A stretch of 64,000 bases of DNA from Pseudomonas ovata (GCF_003131185.1 NZ_QFFU01000012.1:124001-188000), one strand, 5' to 3'; positions 37,543 through 46,513 are shown, counted from the stretch's first letter. Notes: generated by a model not told the origin, from the letters alone. Translations and numbers: made by a program.

Positions 37543-37968
37543 ATGGCTATAACAGTCCATTGCGATATCGTCAGCGCGGAAGGAGAAATCTTTTCCGGTC
37601 TGGTCGAGATGGTAGTTGCGCACGGCAACCTGGGTGATCTTGGTATCGCCCCGGGCCACGCGCCACTGATCACCAATCTCAAGCCAGGTCCGATCACGCT
37701 GACCAAGCAGGGCGGTGACCGCGAGGTGTTCTACATCTCCGGTGGTTTCCTCGAAGTGCAGCCGAACATGGTCAAGGTGCTTGCCGATACCGTGCAACGT
37801 GCTGCCGACCTGGACGAGGCTTCCGCACAGGATTCCGTCAAGGCTGCCGAGAAGGCCCTGAACGAAAAAGGCGCGGATTTCGACTATAGCGCCGCGGCTG
37901 CACGCCTGGCCGAAGCGACAGCCCAGCTGCGCACCGTCCAGCAGATTCGCAAGAAATACGGCGGTTGA
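37543..37968 (+). CDS. atpC: ATP synthase F1 subunit epsilon
   Basis: A 141-residue subunit with an N-terminal beta barrel (VHCDIVSAEGEIFSG, then GDLGIAPGHAPLIT) and a C-terminal helical hairpin that can inhibit ATP hydrolysis. It is the last gene of the atp operon, directly followed by a strong terminator. Confidence 0.96.
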   Translation: MAITVHCDIVSAEGEIFSGLVEMVVAHGNLGDLGIAPGHAPLITNLKPGPITLTKQGGDREVFYISGGFLEVQPNMVKVLADTVQRAADLDEASAQDSVKAAEKALNEKGADFDYSAAAARLAEATAQLRTVQQIRKKYGG

Positions 37969-37996
37969 TCCCGCCGCGTTCCATGCGCGATTGAGT

Positions 37997-38023
37997 AAAA
38001 GGGTAGCCTCGGCTACCCTTTTT
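37997..38023 (+). terminator. Terminator of the atp operon
   Basis: AAAAGGGTAGCC (37997-38008) pairs with GGCTACCCTTTT (38011-38022) and is followed by more T residues. It is a long, strong Rho-independent hairpin 29 bases after atpC. Confidence 0.93.
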
Positions 38024-38079
38024 CTTTTTCTGCGGTTCCTGTTTCTGCGGCTCCCGCACCGCCCAGTGGATAATCCTTC

Positions 38080-39447
38080 ATGTCTCTCGATATCGTCATT
38101 CTTGCAGCAGGCCAGGGCACGCGGATGCGTTCGGCCCTGCCCAAGGTGCTGCACCCGGTGGCCGGCAACTCGATGCTCGGTCACGTTATCCACAGCGCCC
38201 GCCAACTGGCGCCGCAAGGCATTCATGTGGTCATCGGCCACGGTGCCGATGCCGTGCGTGAGCAACTGGCGGCCGACGATCTCAATTTCGTCCTGCAGGA
38301 CAAGCAACTGGGCACTGGCCACGCGGTGGCCCAGGCCTTGCCGGTGCTGAGCGCCGAGACCGTATTGATCCTGTACGGCGATGTACCCCTGATCGAAGTC
38401 GACACCCTGCAGCGCCTGCTCACGCGCGTAACCCCCGAGCAACTGGGCCTGCTGACCGTCACCCTCGACGACCCCACCGGCTATGGCCGCATCGTGCGTG
38501 ACGCGCAGGGTCAGGTCAGCGCTATCGTCGAGCACAAGGACGCCAGCGACGCGCAGAAAGCCATCAAGGAAGGCAACACCGGTATTCTCGCCGTACCCGG
38601 CAAGCGCCTGGCCGACTGGCTGGGGCGGCTGTCGAACAACAACGCCCAGGGCGAGTACTACCTGACCGATGTAATCGCCATGGCTGCCAACGACGGCCTG
38701 GTCATCGCCACCGAGCAGCCGCACGATCCAATGGAAGTGCAGGGCGCCAATGACCGGCGCCAACTGGCCGAACTGGAGCGTCACTACCAGCTGCGCGAAG
38801 CCCGTCGCCTGATGGCCGCCGGCGTGACCCTGCGCGACCCGGCACGCTTCGATGTGCGCGGTGATGTCAGCGTCGGCCGCGACGTGATGATCGACATCAA
38901 CGTGATTCTCGAAGGCCGTGTAGTGATCGAGGACAACGTGGTCATCGGCCCCAACTGCGTGATCAAGGACAGCACCCTGCGCAAGGGCGTGATCATCAAG
39001 GCCAACAGCCATCTCGACGGTGCGGTATTGGGCGAGGGCAGCGATGCCGGTCCCTTTGCCCGTCTGCGTCCCGGCAGCGAGCTGGGTGCGCGCGCCCATG
39101 TGGGTAACTTTGTCGAACTCAAGAACGCTCGTTTGGGTGAGGACGCCAAGGCCGGCCACCTGACCTACCTGGGCGATGCCGAAATCGGTGCACGCACCAA
39201 TATCGGCGCCGGCACCATCACCTGCAATTACGATGGCGCCAACAAATTCAGGACCACCATGGGCGAAGACGTCTTTATCGGTTCCAACAACTCGTTGGTG
39301 GCGCCTGTGGATATCGCCTCCGGCGCCACCACGGCTGCGGGTTCGACCATCACCCAAAATGTGCCCGTCGAACAACTGGGCGTGGCCCGCGCACGGCAGC
39401 GCAATATCGAAGGCTGGAAGCGTCCGGTCAAGGTTCCAAAGGCCTGA
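38080..39447 (+). CDS. glmU: Bifunctional GlcNAc-1-phosphate uridyltransferase / glucosamine-1-phosphate acetyltransferase
   Basis: A 455-residue cytoplasmic enzyme that makes UDP-GlcNAc for peptidoglycan and lipopolysaccharide. The N-terminal nucleotidyltransferase begins IVILAAGQGTRMRSALPKVLHPVAG. The C-terminal left-handed beta-helix (from about 250) shows hexapeptide repeats and the acetyl-CoA site region ending in GWKRPVK. It works downstream of glmS, two genes away. Perfect DnaA boxes lie at 38186-38194 and just after the stop at 39450-39458. Confidence 0.98.
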   Translation: MSLDIVILAAGQGTRMRSALPKVLHPVAGNSMLGHVIHSARQLAPQGIHVVIGHGADAVREQLAADDLNFVLQDKQLGTGHAVAQALPVLSAETVLILYGDVPLIEVDTLQRLLTRVTPEQLGLLTVTLDDPTGYGRIVRDAQGQVSAIVEHKDASDAQKAIKEGNTGILAVPGKRLADWLGRLSNNNAQGEYYLTDVIAMAANDGLVIATEQPHDPMEVQGANDRRQLAELERHYQLREARRLMAAGVTLRDPARFDVRGDVSVGRDVMIDINVILEGRVVIEDNVVIGPNCVIKDSTLRKGVIIKANSHLDGAVLGEGSDAGPFARLRPGSELGARAHVGNFVELKNARLGEDAKAGHLTYLGDAEIGARTNIGAGTITCNYDGANKFRTTMGEDVFIGSNNSLVAPVDIASGATTAAGSTITQNVPVEQLGVARARQRNIEGWKRPVKVPKA

Positions 39448-39466
39448 AGTTATCCACAATGCCCGG

Positions 39467-39506
39467 CTGTATAACTCTGCTGCCACCAGGCTGTAGAGTT
39501 ATACAG
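39467..39506. repeat. 12-bp perfect inverted repeat between glmU and the DeoR gene
   Basis: CTGTATAACTCT (39467-39478) is repeated as AGAGTTATACAG (39495-39506) around a 16-base spacer. It has no T run, so a terminator role for glmU is weak; a protein-binding site or RNA hairpin is possible. Confidence 0.75.
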
Positions 39507-39597
39507 TGATTATTGAGTTATCCCGCCCGTTTATCCCCTTCAGGTTATTCACAGGCTTGACGCCTGCTCATGAATAGGTTTTGATTGCGTTCTTATC

Positions 39598-39724
39598 TTT
39601 CGAAACGAAACTTAACTAAAAAATGTCGAAACGTAATACACCCCAGCGTCGCCACAATATCCTCAGCCTGCTCAATGAATTGGGCGAGGTGACCGTGGAC
39701 GACCTGGCCCGCCGTTTCGAAACG
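39598..39724. promoter_or_regulatory. Three TCGAAACG repeats, candidate DeoR operators
   Basis: TCGAAACG occurs at 39600-39607 (as TTTCGAAACG), 39626-39633 (over the start codon region) and 39717-39724 (within the 12-bp palindrome CGTTTCGAAACG). DeoR/GlpR regulators often bind TTCG/CGAA repeats, so autoregulation is a reasonable inference. Confidence 0.45.
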
Positions 39725-40396
39725 TCCGAGGTTACGATTCGAAAGGATCTGGCTGCGCTGGAAGGCAATGGCTTGTTGCTGCGCCGTTATGGCGGGGCTG
39801 TCACAGTGCCCCAGGAGCTGATTGTCGAGCACAACCAGCCGGCCTCGACTTATAAACAGGCCATCGCCCGCGCCGCTGCCCAGCGCCTCCGTGAGCATGC
39901 CCGCATCATCGTCGACAGCGGCAGCACCACGGCGGCATTGATCCCGGAACTGGGCAACAAGCCCGGCCTGGTGGTCATGACCAACTCACTGAACGTTGCC
40001 CGTGCCCTGAACGAACTGGAGCCTGAACCGGTGCTGCTGATGACCGGCGGCACCTGGGACCCGCATTCGGAATCCTTCCAGGGCCAGGTCGCCGAACTGG
40101 TGCTGCGCTCCTATGACTTCGACCAGTTGTTCATCGGTGCCGACGGTATCGACCTGCAACGCGGCACCACCACCTTCAACGAGCTGCTGGGCCTGAGCCG
40201 GGTCATGGCCGAGGTTGCACGCGAAGTGGTGGTGATGGTCGAAGCCGACAAGGTCGGTCGCAGAATCCCCAATCTGGAACTGCCCTGGAGCAGTATCCAC
40301 ACCCTCATTACCGATGAACGCCTGCCCACCGAGGCACGCGAACAGATCAAAGCCCGCGGCATCACATTGATTTGTGCCGCTGCCAGCCAGGAGTAG
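39623..40396 (+). CDS. glmR: DeoR/GlpR-family transcriptional regulator
   Basis: A 257-residue repressor-type regulator. The N-terminal winged helix (RRHNILSLLNELGEVTVDDLARRFETSEVTIRKDL) is followed by a sugar-phosphate sensing DeoR C-terminal domain (VDSGSTTAALIPEL, IGADGIDLQRGTTTF). It sits between glmU and glmS, 4 bases before glmS, as its orthologue does in other pseudomonads, so control of amino-sugar synthesis is likely. The symbol follows the pseudomonad gene in the same position and is less certain than the family. Confidence 0.88.
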   Translation: MSKRNTPQRRHNILSLLNELGEVTVDDLARRFETSEVTIRKDLAALEGNGLLLRRYGGAVTVPQELIVEHNQPASTYKQAIARAAAQRLREHARIIVDSGSTTAALIPELGNKPGLVVMTNSLNVARALNELEPEPVLLMTGGTWDPHSESFQGQVAELVLRSYDFDQLFIGADGIDLQRGTTTFNELLGLSRVMAEVAREVVVMVEADKVGRRIPNLELPWSSIHTLITDERLPTEAREQIKARGITLICAAASQE

Positions 40397-40400
40397 AACC

Positions 40401-42236
40401 ATGTGTGGAATCGTTGGCGCCGTTGCTGAGCGCAGCATTACAGCCATCCTGATCGAAGGCCTCAAGCGTCTGGAGTACCGCGGCTACGACAGCGCGGGTG
40501 TGGCCATCTTCAACAATGAAGGTCGTCTTGAACGTCGCCGCCGCCTGGGCAAGGTCAGCGAGTTGGAAAAGGCGCTGGCCGGTGAGCCGCTGACCGGCCG
40601 CCTGGGCATTGCCCACACCCGCTGGGCCACCCACGGTGCCCCGAGCGAGCGCAACGCCCACCCGCATTTTTCCGGCACTGATCTGGCGGTCGTGCACAAC
40701 GGCATCATCGAAAACCACGAAGCCTTGCGCGTGCAGCTCAAGGCGCTGGGGTATGTGTTCGAGTCCGACACCGACACCGAGACCATCGTCCACCTGCTCG
40801 ACCACAAGCTCAAGGACACCCCCGACCTGGCCGTGGCCCTGAAAGCGGCGGTCAAGGAGCTGCATGGCGCCTATGGCCTGGCCGTGATCAGCGCCAGCCA
40901 GCCTGATCGCCTGCTCGCCGCCCGCAGTGGCAGCCCGCTGGTGATCGGCCTGGGCCTGGGGGAAAACTTCCTGGCCTCCGACCAGTTGGCGCTGCGCCAG
41001 GTCACCGACCGTTTCGTGTACCTCGAAGAAGGCGACATCGCCGAGATCCGCCGTGACAGCGTGCAGATCTGGACCGTCGACGGCCAGCCGGTGGTGCGCG
41101 AAGTCATGCAGGTGCGCGAAAGCGCCGAAGCGGCCGACAAGGGCGCCTACCGGCACTTCATGCTCAAGGAAATCCACGAGCAGCCCAAGGTCGTGCAGCG
41201 CACCCTGGAAGGCCGCTTGGGCCAGCAACAGGTGCTGGTGCATGCCTTTGGTCCCGAGGCCGCCGAGTTGTTCGCCAAGGTGCGCAACGTGCAGATCGTC
41301 GCCTGTGGCACCAGCTACCACGCCGGCATGGTCGCCCGTTACTGGCTCGAAGGCCTGGCCGGCATTCCGTGCCAAGTCGAAGTCGCCAGCGAATTCCGCT
41401 ACCGCAAGGTGGTGGTGCAACCCGACACCCTGTTCGTGTCCATCTCCCAGTCCGGCGAAACCGCCGACACCCTGGCCGCGCTGCGCAACGCCAAGCAACT
41501 GGGTTTCCTGGCCAGCCTTGCCATCTGCAACGTCGGCACCAGCTCGCTGGTGCGTGAGTCGGACCTGACCCTGCTGACCCAGGCCGGCCCGGAAATCGGC
41601 GTGGCCTCCACCAAGGCCTTCACCACCCAACTGGTGGCCCTGCTGCTGCTGACCCTGTCGCTGGGCCAGGTCAAGGGCACCCTGGAAGAGGGCGTCGAAG
41701 CCGGTCTGGTCGAAGAACTGCGCCGCCTGCCGGTGCGCCTGGGCGAAGCCCTGGCCATGGACACCGTGGTCGAGAAGGTCGCCGAACTGTTCGCCGAGAA
41801 GCACCACACCCTGTTCCTGGGCCGTGGCGCGCAATTCCCGGTGGCAATGGAAGGCGCCCTGAAGCTCAAGGAAATCTCCTACATCCACGCCGAAGCCTAC
41901 CCGGCCGGCGAACTCAAGCACGGCCCGCTGGCGCTGGTCGATGCCGACATGCCGGTGGTCACCGTCGCCCCCAACAACGAACTGCTGGAAAAGCTCAAGT
42001 CCAACCTGCAGGAAGTGCGCGCCCGTGGCGGCGAACTGATCGTCTTCGCTGACGAAAAAGCCGATCTGCACAACGGCGAAGGCACCCACGTCATCTCGAT
42101 GCCGCACATCAGCGACACCCTGGCACCGATTCTTTACACCCTGCCACTGCAACTGCTGTCGTACTACGTGGCGGTGCTCAAGGGCACGGATGTGGACCAG
42201 CCACGGAATCTGGCGAAGTCGGTGACGGTGGAGTGA
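40401..42236 (+). CDS. glmS: Glutamine-fructose-6-phosphate aminotransferase (isomerizing)
   Basis: A 611-residue enzyme forming glucosamine-6-phosphate from fructose-6-phosphate and glutamine. The catalytic Cys is residue 2 (MCGIVGAVAE), with the glutaminase domain to about 240. Two SIS domains follow, with the sugar-phosphate motifs SQSGETADTLAAL and CGTSYHAGM. The C-terminus DQPRNLAKSVTVE is the conserved end recognised by Tn7-type elements. ATG at 40401 is fixed by the catalytic Cys. The accessory block begins directly downstream. Confidence 0.98.
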   Translation: MCGIVGAVAERSITAILIEGLKRLEYRGYDSAGVAIFNNEGRLERRRRLGKVSELEKALAGEPLTGRLGIAHTRWATHGAPSERNAHPHFSGTDLAVVHNGIIENHEALRVQLKALGYVFESDTDTETIVHLLDHKLKDTPDLAVALKAAVKELHGAYGLAVISASQPDRLLAARSGSPLVIGLGLGENFLASDQLALRQVTDRFVYLEEGDIAEIRRDSVQIWTVDGQPVVREVMQVRESAEAADKGAYRHFMLKEIHEQPKVVQRTLEGRLGQQQVLVHAFGPEAAELFAKVRNVQIVACGTSYHAGMVARYWLEGLAGIPCQVEVASEFRYRKVVVQPDTLFVSISQSGETADTLAALRNAKQLGFLASLAICNVGTSSLVRESDLTLLTQAGPEIGVASTKAFTTQLVALLLLTLSLGQVKGTLEEGVEAGLVEELRRLPVRLGEALAMDTVVEKVAELFAEKHHTLFLGRGAQFPVAMEGALKLKEISYIHAEAYPAGELKHGPLALVDADMPVVTVAPNNELLEKLKSNLQEVRARGGELIVFADEKADLHNGEGTHVISMPHISDTLAPILYTLPLQLLSYYVAVLKGTDVDQPRNLAKSVTVE

Positions 42237-42560
42237 GGAGGGGATTTTCTAAATCCAGTGTGATGAAAATTAATAGAGTCCGTCCACTAGGAATATAGTC
42301 TGTCCGCCCTCTCCAAGAGGGCGGACCTCAGTGACTGTTAACAGTGAAAATAAAAAGCTACCCTGATGAAACGTTGGGTTCGTTTCTTAAGCGTATATGT
42401 TTACGCTCTGGAAGCGTACGTAGAAATAAGTTTCTCGAAGAAATAGATCCGCAAAGGTTCGCACCTTTATAGATTTTCTTTCTTCGCAACCCGGCCTTTG
42501 CCCGGCGATTGGAAACGAACAGTAACGGGATGAACTTCCTTGTGGCCAACACCCGGCCTT
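42237..42560. other. Gene-free spacer downstream of glmS, start of the accessory block
   Basis: A 324-bp AT-richer stretch with no convincing gene. It holds a perfect hairpin (42302-42326) and the palindrome ACTGTTAACAGT (42334-42345), with no other feature I can support. It lies at the usual Tn7 insertion position, but no transposon ends or tns genes are visible. Confidence 0.6.
42302..42326. repeat. 10-bp perfect hairpin after glmS
   Basis: GTCCGCCCTC pairs with GAGGGCGGAC around TCCAA. There is no T run after it. It may end the glmS transcript imperfectly or be a boundary relic of an inserted element. Confidence 0.6.
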
Positions 42561-43475
42561 TCAGCTCATATACCTATCGAAAAGAAGCTTAACCAACTGG
42601 CGCAGCCATCTATTCCCAGGGTCGTGGTGATAGCGCGGGTGCCAATACTGCCGCAGGTGCAAGCTGGGAGACAGGATCGGGGTTTTTATCACCTTGACCG
42701 CATGGTAGCGTAGAAAAGTTTTCCCCAGTTCACTGGGGACGGTAGCAATTAAAGTCGGGTTTTTCTCTAGTATCATCGGCACCGTGATGAAGTGTGGGGT
42801 TGTAAGGTAAATCTCTCGGCGATGTCCCAACTCATCGATGAACTGGTCGTAGCGGGTACTACGGTCTGACAGGACGACGGAAACATGCTTCATGCCCAGG
42901 AACTGTTCAAGGTTTACTTCGTCGCCAGGGTAGGTGCAACTGACAATGGTGCAAAAAGAGTGCATGAACAGCGCTTGTTGAAAAAGGTTAGGGTCCTGAA
43001 TGTAATGGGACCCAATAGCCAGATCTGTATCACCCCTCTCCAGTGAATTCGCAATATGCTCGGTGGGTAACTGCGACGTCCGTATTCGGCAATGGGGGGC
43101 CACGTCCTGAAGTTTCTCAATCAGCCGGGGCAAAAAGACCAACTCACCCATATCCGTCATGCAAAGGCTGAAGACTCTGGTGGATGTCATCGGGTCGAAA
43201 CTGGCCTGCGCCAACAGCTTGTGCTGTATGGCGGATACGATCTCCAGAACGGAATCCCCCATCTTCTCGGCGAAAGGCGTCGGCTTCATCGAATCGCCAA
43301 TACGGACGAAGAGGGGGTCTTCATAGAACTCCCGTAGACGTCGTAGTGCATGGCTCATGGCGCTTTGCGTCAAGCCAAGATGCTCCGCCGCCCGCGATAC
43401 GTTGCGCTCTCGCAGAAGCGCATCGAACGCAAGTAGCAGGTTCAAATCGAATTTCTTGCCATGAAGGGTATGCAT
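42561..43475 (-). CDS. LysR-family regulator (NahR/NodD-like)
   Basis: A 304-residue regulator with an N-terminal winged helix (FDLNLLLAFDALLRERNVSRAAEHLGLTQSAMSHALRRLR split here) and a C-terminal co-inducer domain. The HGKKFDLNLL and PTPFAEKM features resemble regulators of aromatic catabolism (NahR, NodD branch). It is divergent from the Rieske operon at 43575, with a 99-base shared control region. Three ATGATC motifs (43474, 43492, 43509; spacing 18 and 17) lie in that region and are candidate contacts. Base composition is lower in GC than the core genes. Confidence 0.88.
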   Translation of the reverse strand: MHTLHGKKFDLNLLLAFDALLRERNVSRAAEHLGLTQSAMSHALRRLREFYEDPLFVRIGDSMKPTPFAEKMGDSVLEIVSAIQHKLLAQASFDPMTSTRVFSLCMTDMGELVFLPRLIEKLQDVAPHCRIRTSQLPTEHIANSLERGDTDLAIGSHYIQDPNLFQQALFMHSFCTIVSCTYPGDEVNLEQFLGMKHVSVVLSDRSTRYDQFIDELGHRREIYLTTPHFITVPMILEKNPTLIATVPSELGKTFLRYHAVKVIKTPILSPSLHLRQYWHPRYHHDPGNRWLRQLVKLLFDRYMS

Positions 43476-43574
43476 GATCTGTATTAGCTCTATGATCTAG
43501 GCGCATACATGATCCGCCCCTAGCATGGCGTCAGCAAGTGAGAAAAAACAAAAACAAGAAATGAGGATAACGTC

Positions 43575-44627
43575 ATGCTTCTTCGTAATGCCTGGTATGT
43601 AGCCGCCTGGTCGAGTGAGGTTCCGGTCGACGAGCTTCTCGCAAGAACGATTCTTAATGTGCCTGTAGTGCTGTGGCGTGACAGTACTGGAGCGGTGGTC
43701 GCCTTTGAGGACCGTTGCTGCCACCGCGGGGCTCCGCTGTCTAAAGGGCGCCTGGAGGGCGATCAGCTTCGCTGTATGTATCATGGCCTGCTGTTTGATA
43801 CAGCCGGGCAATGTGTGGAAATACCCGGACAAGAACGCATTCCGCCGCAAGCGAAGGTACGCACATTCCCCGTCGTGGAGAAACATAAGTGGATCTGGAT
43901 CTGGGTGGGTGATGCCAGCCTGGCGGACCCGTCGCAGATTCCCGATACCCATTGGCTGGATGACCCGCAGTGGAGAAGTCTGGAGGGGTATACCTATTAC
44001 ACCACCCACTATCTTCTGATCGCTGACAACCTGCTCGACCTCGCCCATTTGCCCTACGTTCATCCAAACACGCTGGGTGGTGATGAGGCTTATGCGGCCT
44101 GTATACCTCAGGTCGAAAAGTTGGAAAACGGTGTTCGGGTGACGCGTTGGGGCGAAGGCATCAAACCGGCGCCTTTCGTGCAGAAGATTAAGAATTATCC
44201 GGGACCGGTTGATCGGTGGAATATCTACGATTTCCTGTTGCCCAGCATCTTCCTGATGGATTCGGGCATGCAGCCCAGTGGGCACAATGCCAAGGAGGGA
44301 AATCGAGTCAATGCGGCAGAGTTCCGCAGCACTCAGGCGCTCACGCCAGAGACGGACGAATCCACGCATTATTTCTTTTCGCAGCCTCACAACTTCGCTA
44401 TCGACGATCCAGCGGTGACGCAGGCGATTCACGACCAAGTCATCACCGCGTTCGAAGAAGACAGCGACATGATTCATGCGCAAGACCGCATGTTGAAGCT
44501 GACGTCTGATTTCAAAATGATCCCGATCGGAGCGGATGCGGCCCTTTCATACTTCAGATGGCTTGTGGCGAAGGCTTATAAGGCCGAGCAGGCGGCGAGC
44601 AATCCCGTCAAGATCCAGGAGGCCTGA
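43575..44627 (+). CDS. Rieske non-heme iron oxygenase, alpha subunit (VanA-like)
   Basis: A 350-residue oxygenase. The Rieske [2Fe-2S] site is CCHRG near residue 49 and CMYHG near 67. The mononuclear iron site follows in NLLDLAHLPYVH (about 151-162, two His), with a C-terminal acidic ligand expected. The length and N-terminus (MLLRNAWYVAAWSSEV) match the vanillate O-demethylase / phenoxybenzoate dioxygenase branch, which demethylates or cleaves aromatic ethers. AGGA lies 8 bases upstream. It is followed 2 bases later by its reductase. The actual substrate cannot be told from sequence. Confidence 0.9.
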   Translation: MLLRNAWYVAAWSSEVPVDELLARTILNVPVVLWRDSTGAVVAFEDRCCHRGAPLSKGRLEGDQLRCMYHGLLFDTAGQCVEIPGQERIPPQAKVRTFPVVEKHKWIWIWVGDASLADPSQIPDTHWLDDPQWRSLEGYTYYTTHYLLIADNLLDLAHLPYVHPNTLGGDEAYAACIPQVEKLENGVRVTRWGEGIKPAPFVQKIKNYPGPVDRWNIYDFLLPSIFLMDSGMQPSGHNAKEGNRVNAAEFRSTQALTPETDESTHYFFSQPHNFAIDDPAVTQAIHDQVITAFEEDSDMIHAQDRMLKLTSDFKMIPIGADAALSYFRWLVAKAYKAEQAASNPVKIQEA

Positions 44628-44629
44628 AA

Positions 44630-45586
44630 ATGAGCGATTGGAACCGCGTTCGAGTGAAGGCGATTGTGCGGGCTGCGGACGCCATCCTGGATATCCACTT
44701 GCTGGCCGAAGACGGTCAACCGCTGCCTGCGGCCGAGGCCGGATCGCACATTGATGTACGCCTGTCAAATGGGTTGATCAGGCAGTATTCCATTCACCGA
44801 TACGACCCCGTGGACGCAAGCTACTCGATCGGGGTCGGCTTGTCTGAACCGTCCCGTGGTGGTTCGGCGTTTATTCATACCCAACTGCGAGTGGGTAACG
44901 TGCTGGAAATCGGCGCGGTTCGAAATAACTTCCCATTGGAGCGAGACGCAAGTGCTTACTTGTTCATTGCTGGGGGGATCGGCATTACGCCGATTCTCAG
45001 CATGATTCGCTGGTGCGACGCGAATGACAAACCGTGGCAACTTCTTTACTGCGTGCGTTCGCGATCCCGAGCCGCCTATATCGAACACTTGCCTCGTGGC
45101 GGAAAACTAGTGTTTCACTCGGATGAAGAAAACGCCGGTCGCCCCGACCTGCAGACGTTCATCCGTCAGGCAGGCCCTACGGACCACCTTTATTGCTGTG
45201 GGCCAGCGCCGCTCATGGACGCAGTACGGAATGTCGCACAGGCGTACCTGCCTGCCGGACACGTGCACTTCGAGTTGTTCAGCGCGCCGCAGTCGAATGC
45301 TACTGAAAAGCCACAGGACAGTAGCTTCGTGGTGGAGCTTGCTCGCAGCGGTATGGAACTTACCGTACCTGCCGATAGCAGCCTCCTCGATGCGCTCGAA
45401 GGGGCGGGGTTAAGCGTGCCTTATTCCTGCCGGGAGGGGCTTTGCCGTACCTGTGAATGCCAAGTATTGGCCGGTGAGGTTGATCACCGGGACTATGTCC
45501 TCAGCGATGAAGAGCGTGCATCCAATACGGTCATTCTGCAGTGTGTTTCCCGTGCCAAGTCAGCAAGACTGGTGCTCGATCTCTGA
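44630..45586 (+). CDS. Rieske oxygenase reductase (VanB-like, FMN and plant-type [2Fe-2S])
   Basis: A 318-residue electron-transfer partner. The flavin domain has RQYSIHR near 52, the NAD domain has GGIGITPILSMI near 117, and CCGPAPLMD is near 194. The C-terminal ferredoxin domain has the CREGLCRTCE cysteines near 273 plus a fourth Cys near 310. It passes electrons from NAD(P)H to the oxygenase encoded immediately upstream. It is class IA by this domain order. Confidence 0.92.
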   Translation: MSDWNRVRVKAIVRAADAILDIHLLAEDGQPLPAAEAGSHIDVRLSNGLIRQYSIHRYDPVDASYSIGVGLSEPSRGGSAFIHTQLRVGNVLEIGAVRNNFPLERDASAYLFIAGGIGITPILSMIRWCDANDKPWQLLYCVRSRSRAAYIEHLPRGGKLVFHSDEENAGRPDLQTFIRQAGPTDHLYCCGPAPLMDAVRNVAQAYLPAGHVHFELFSAPQSNATEKPQDSSFVVELARSGMELTVPADSSLLDALEGAGLSVPYSCREGLCRTCECQVLAGEVDHRDYVLSDEERASNTVILQCVSRAKSARLVLDL

Positions 45587-45622
45587 CGTGCACTGGATTC
45601 ACGCCATGCCTTGGAGACAATG

Positions 45623-46513
45623 ATGAGTCGTTTCGAACTGAACGCTATTCGTGGCGAGCTTCTTTCTCGTAGAGAAAATCCTCCCGGGTCGTTGCAGCAG
45701 GCCCGGATCGGGTTCGATCAATTGTGCAAGCGTTTTTTGCCGCCGCTTGGTTGCAACTCTGCAGTTTCGACACTCGGTGGCGTGCTCGTACGAACGTTAA
45801 CCTACCTGACATCCCGGCGCTCGTTGCTCTATGTCCACGGCGGTGGATTTATGGTGGGCAGCGCTGAAGGTTTTGAGGGGGTCGCCGGCACGCTGGCTTC
45901 TGGTACGTCCGCTACGGCTTATGTGGTCGATTATCGACTAACACCTGAACATCCTTATCCGGCTGCACAACAAGACGTCCTGACGGTCTACGCGGCGTTG
46001 CTCGCCAGCAGTGAAAAGGCGAGCGATATTGTGTTGGCGGGAGACTCGGCGGGAGGGCACCTCATTATGGCCGCTCTGATTCAGGCCCGGGCCATGGGAC
46101 TGGAAATGCCAGGTTGTGTCGTGCTGTTTTCTCCCTGGGTGGATCTTACCCTCACCGCAGAGAGCATCCATAGCAAAGCAGGTGTGGACTGCTTCCTCAC
46201 ACCTTCGAAGCTGCAAGCCTGTGCTAACGCCTATCTGGGAGAACATGTTGAGGCTGCTTCTTTCATCCTGGACGCTGACCTGGAAGGTTTGCCGCCGTTG
46301 ATGATTCAAGTGGGGGAGTCTGAAATCCTCCTGGACGACGCGGTACGCCTGGCGAGAAATGCCGGATCGGCGGGCGTGGAAACCAGGCTGGAGGTATGGC
46401 CGGGAATGTTTCACGTCTGGCAGGCGTATTCACCGGTTCTCTCTGAGGGGCGTGAGGCGCTCGTTGCTGCCGCCGATTTCATAAACAGGGTGCTGGCACG
46501 GGAAAGCCGTTGA
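45623..46513 (+). CDS. Alpha/beta hydrolase, hormone-sensitive-lipase family
   Basis: A 296-residue esterase. The oxyanion motif HGGGF is near 74-78 and the nucleophile elbow GDSAGG near 143-148. An Asp lies in the LPPLMIQVGESEILLDDA region and the catalytic His in MFHVW near 265. The start is either ATG at 45620 or 45623; the second has better spacing to GGAGA. It lies 37 bases after the reductase gene in the same direction, so it probably serves the same catabolic route, for example by hydrolysing an aryl ester. Cytoplasmic, with no signal peptide. Confidence 0.88.
   Translation: MSRFELNAIRGELLSRRENPPGSLQQARIGFDQLCKRFLPPLGCNSAVSTLGGVLVRTLTYLTSRRSLLYVHGGGFMVGSAEGFEGVAGTLASGTSATAYVVDYRLTPEHPYPAAQQDVLTVYAALLASSEKASDIVLAGDSAGGHLIMAALIQARAMGLEMPGCVVLFSPWVDLTLTAESIHSKAGVDCFLTPSKLQACANAYLGEHVEAASFILDADLEGLPPLMIQVGESEILLDDAVRLARNAGSAGVETRLEVWPGMFHVWQAYSPVLSEGREALVAAADFINRVLARESR

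Noticed and set aside
42302..42326. GGGCGGACA on the minus strand resembles the Tn7 terminal sequence, at the Tn7 target site after glmS.
   Set aside because: It points toward glmS rather than into the inserted block, forms a simple hairpin, has no matching partner end, and no tns genes are present.
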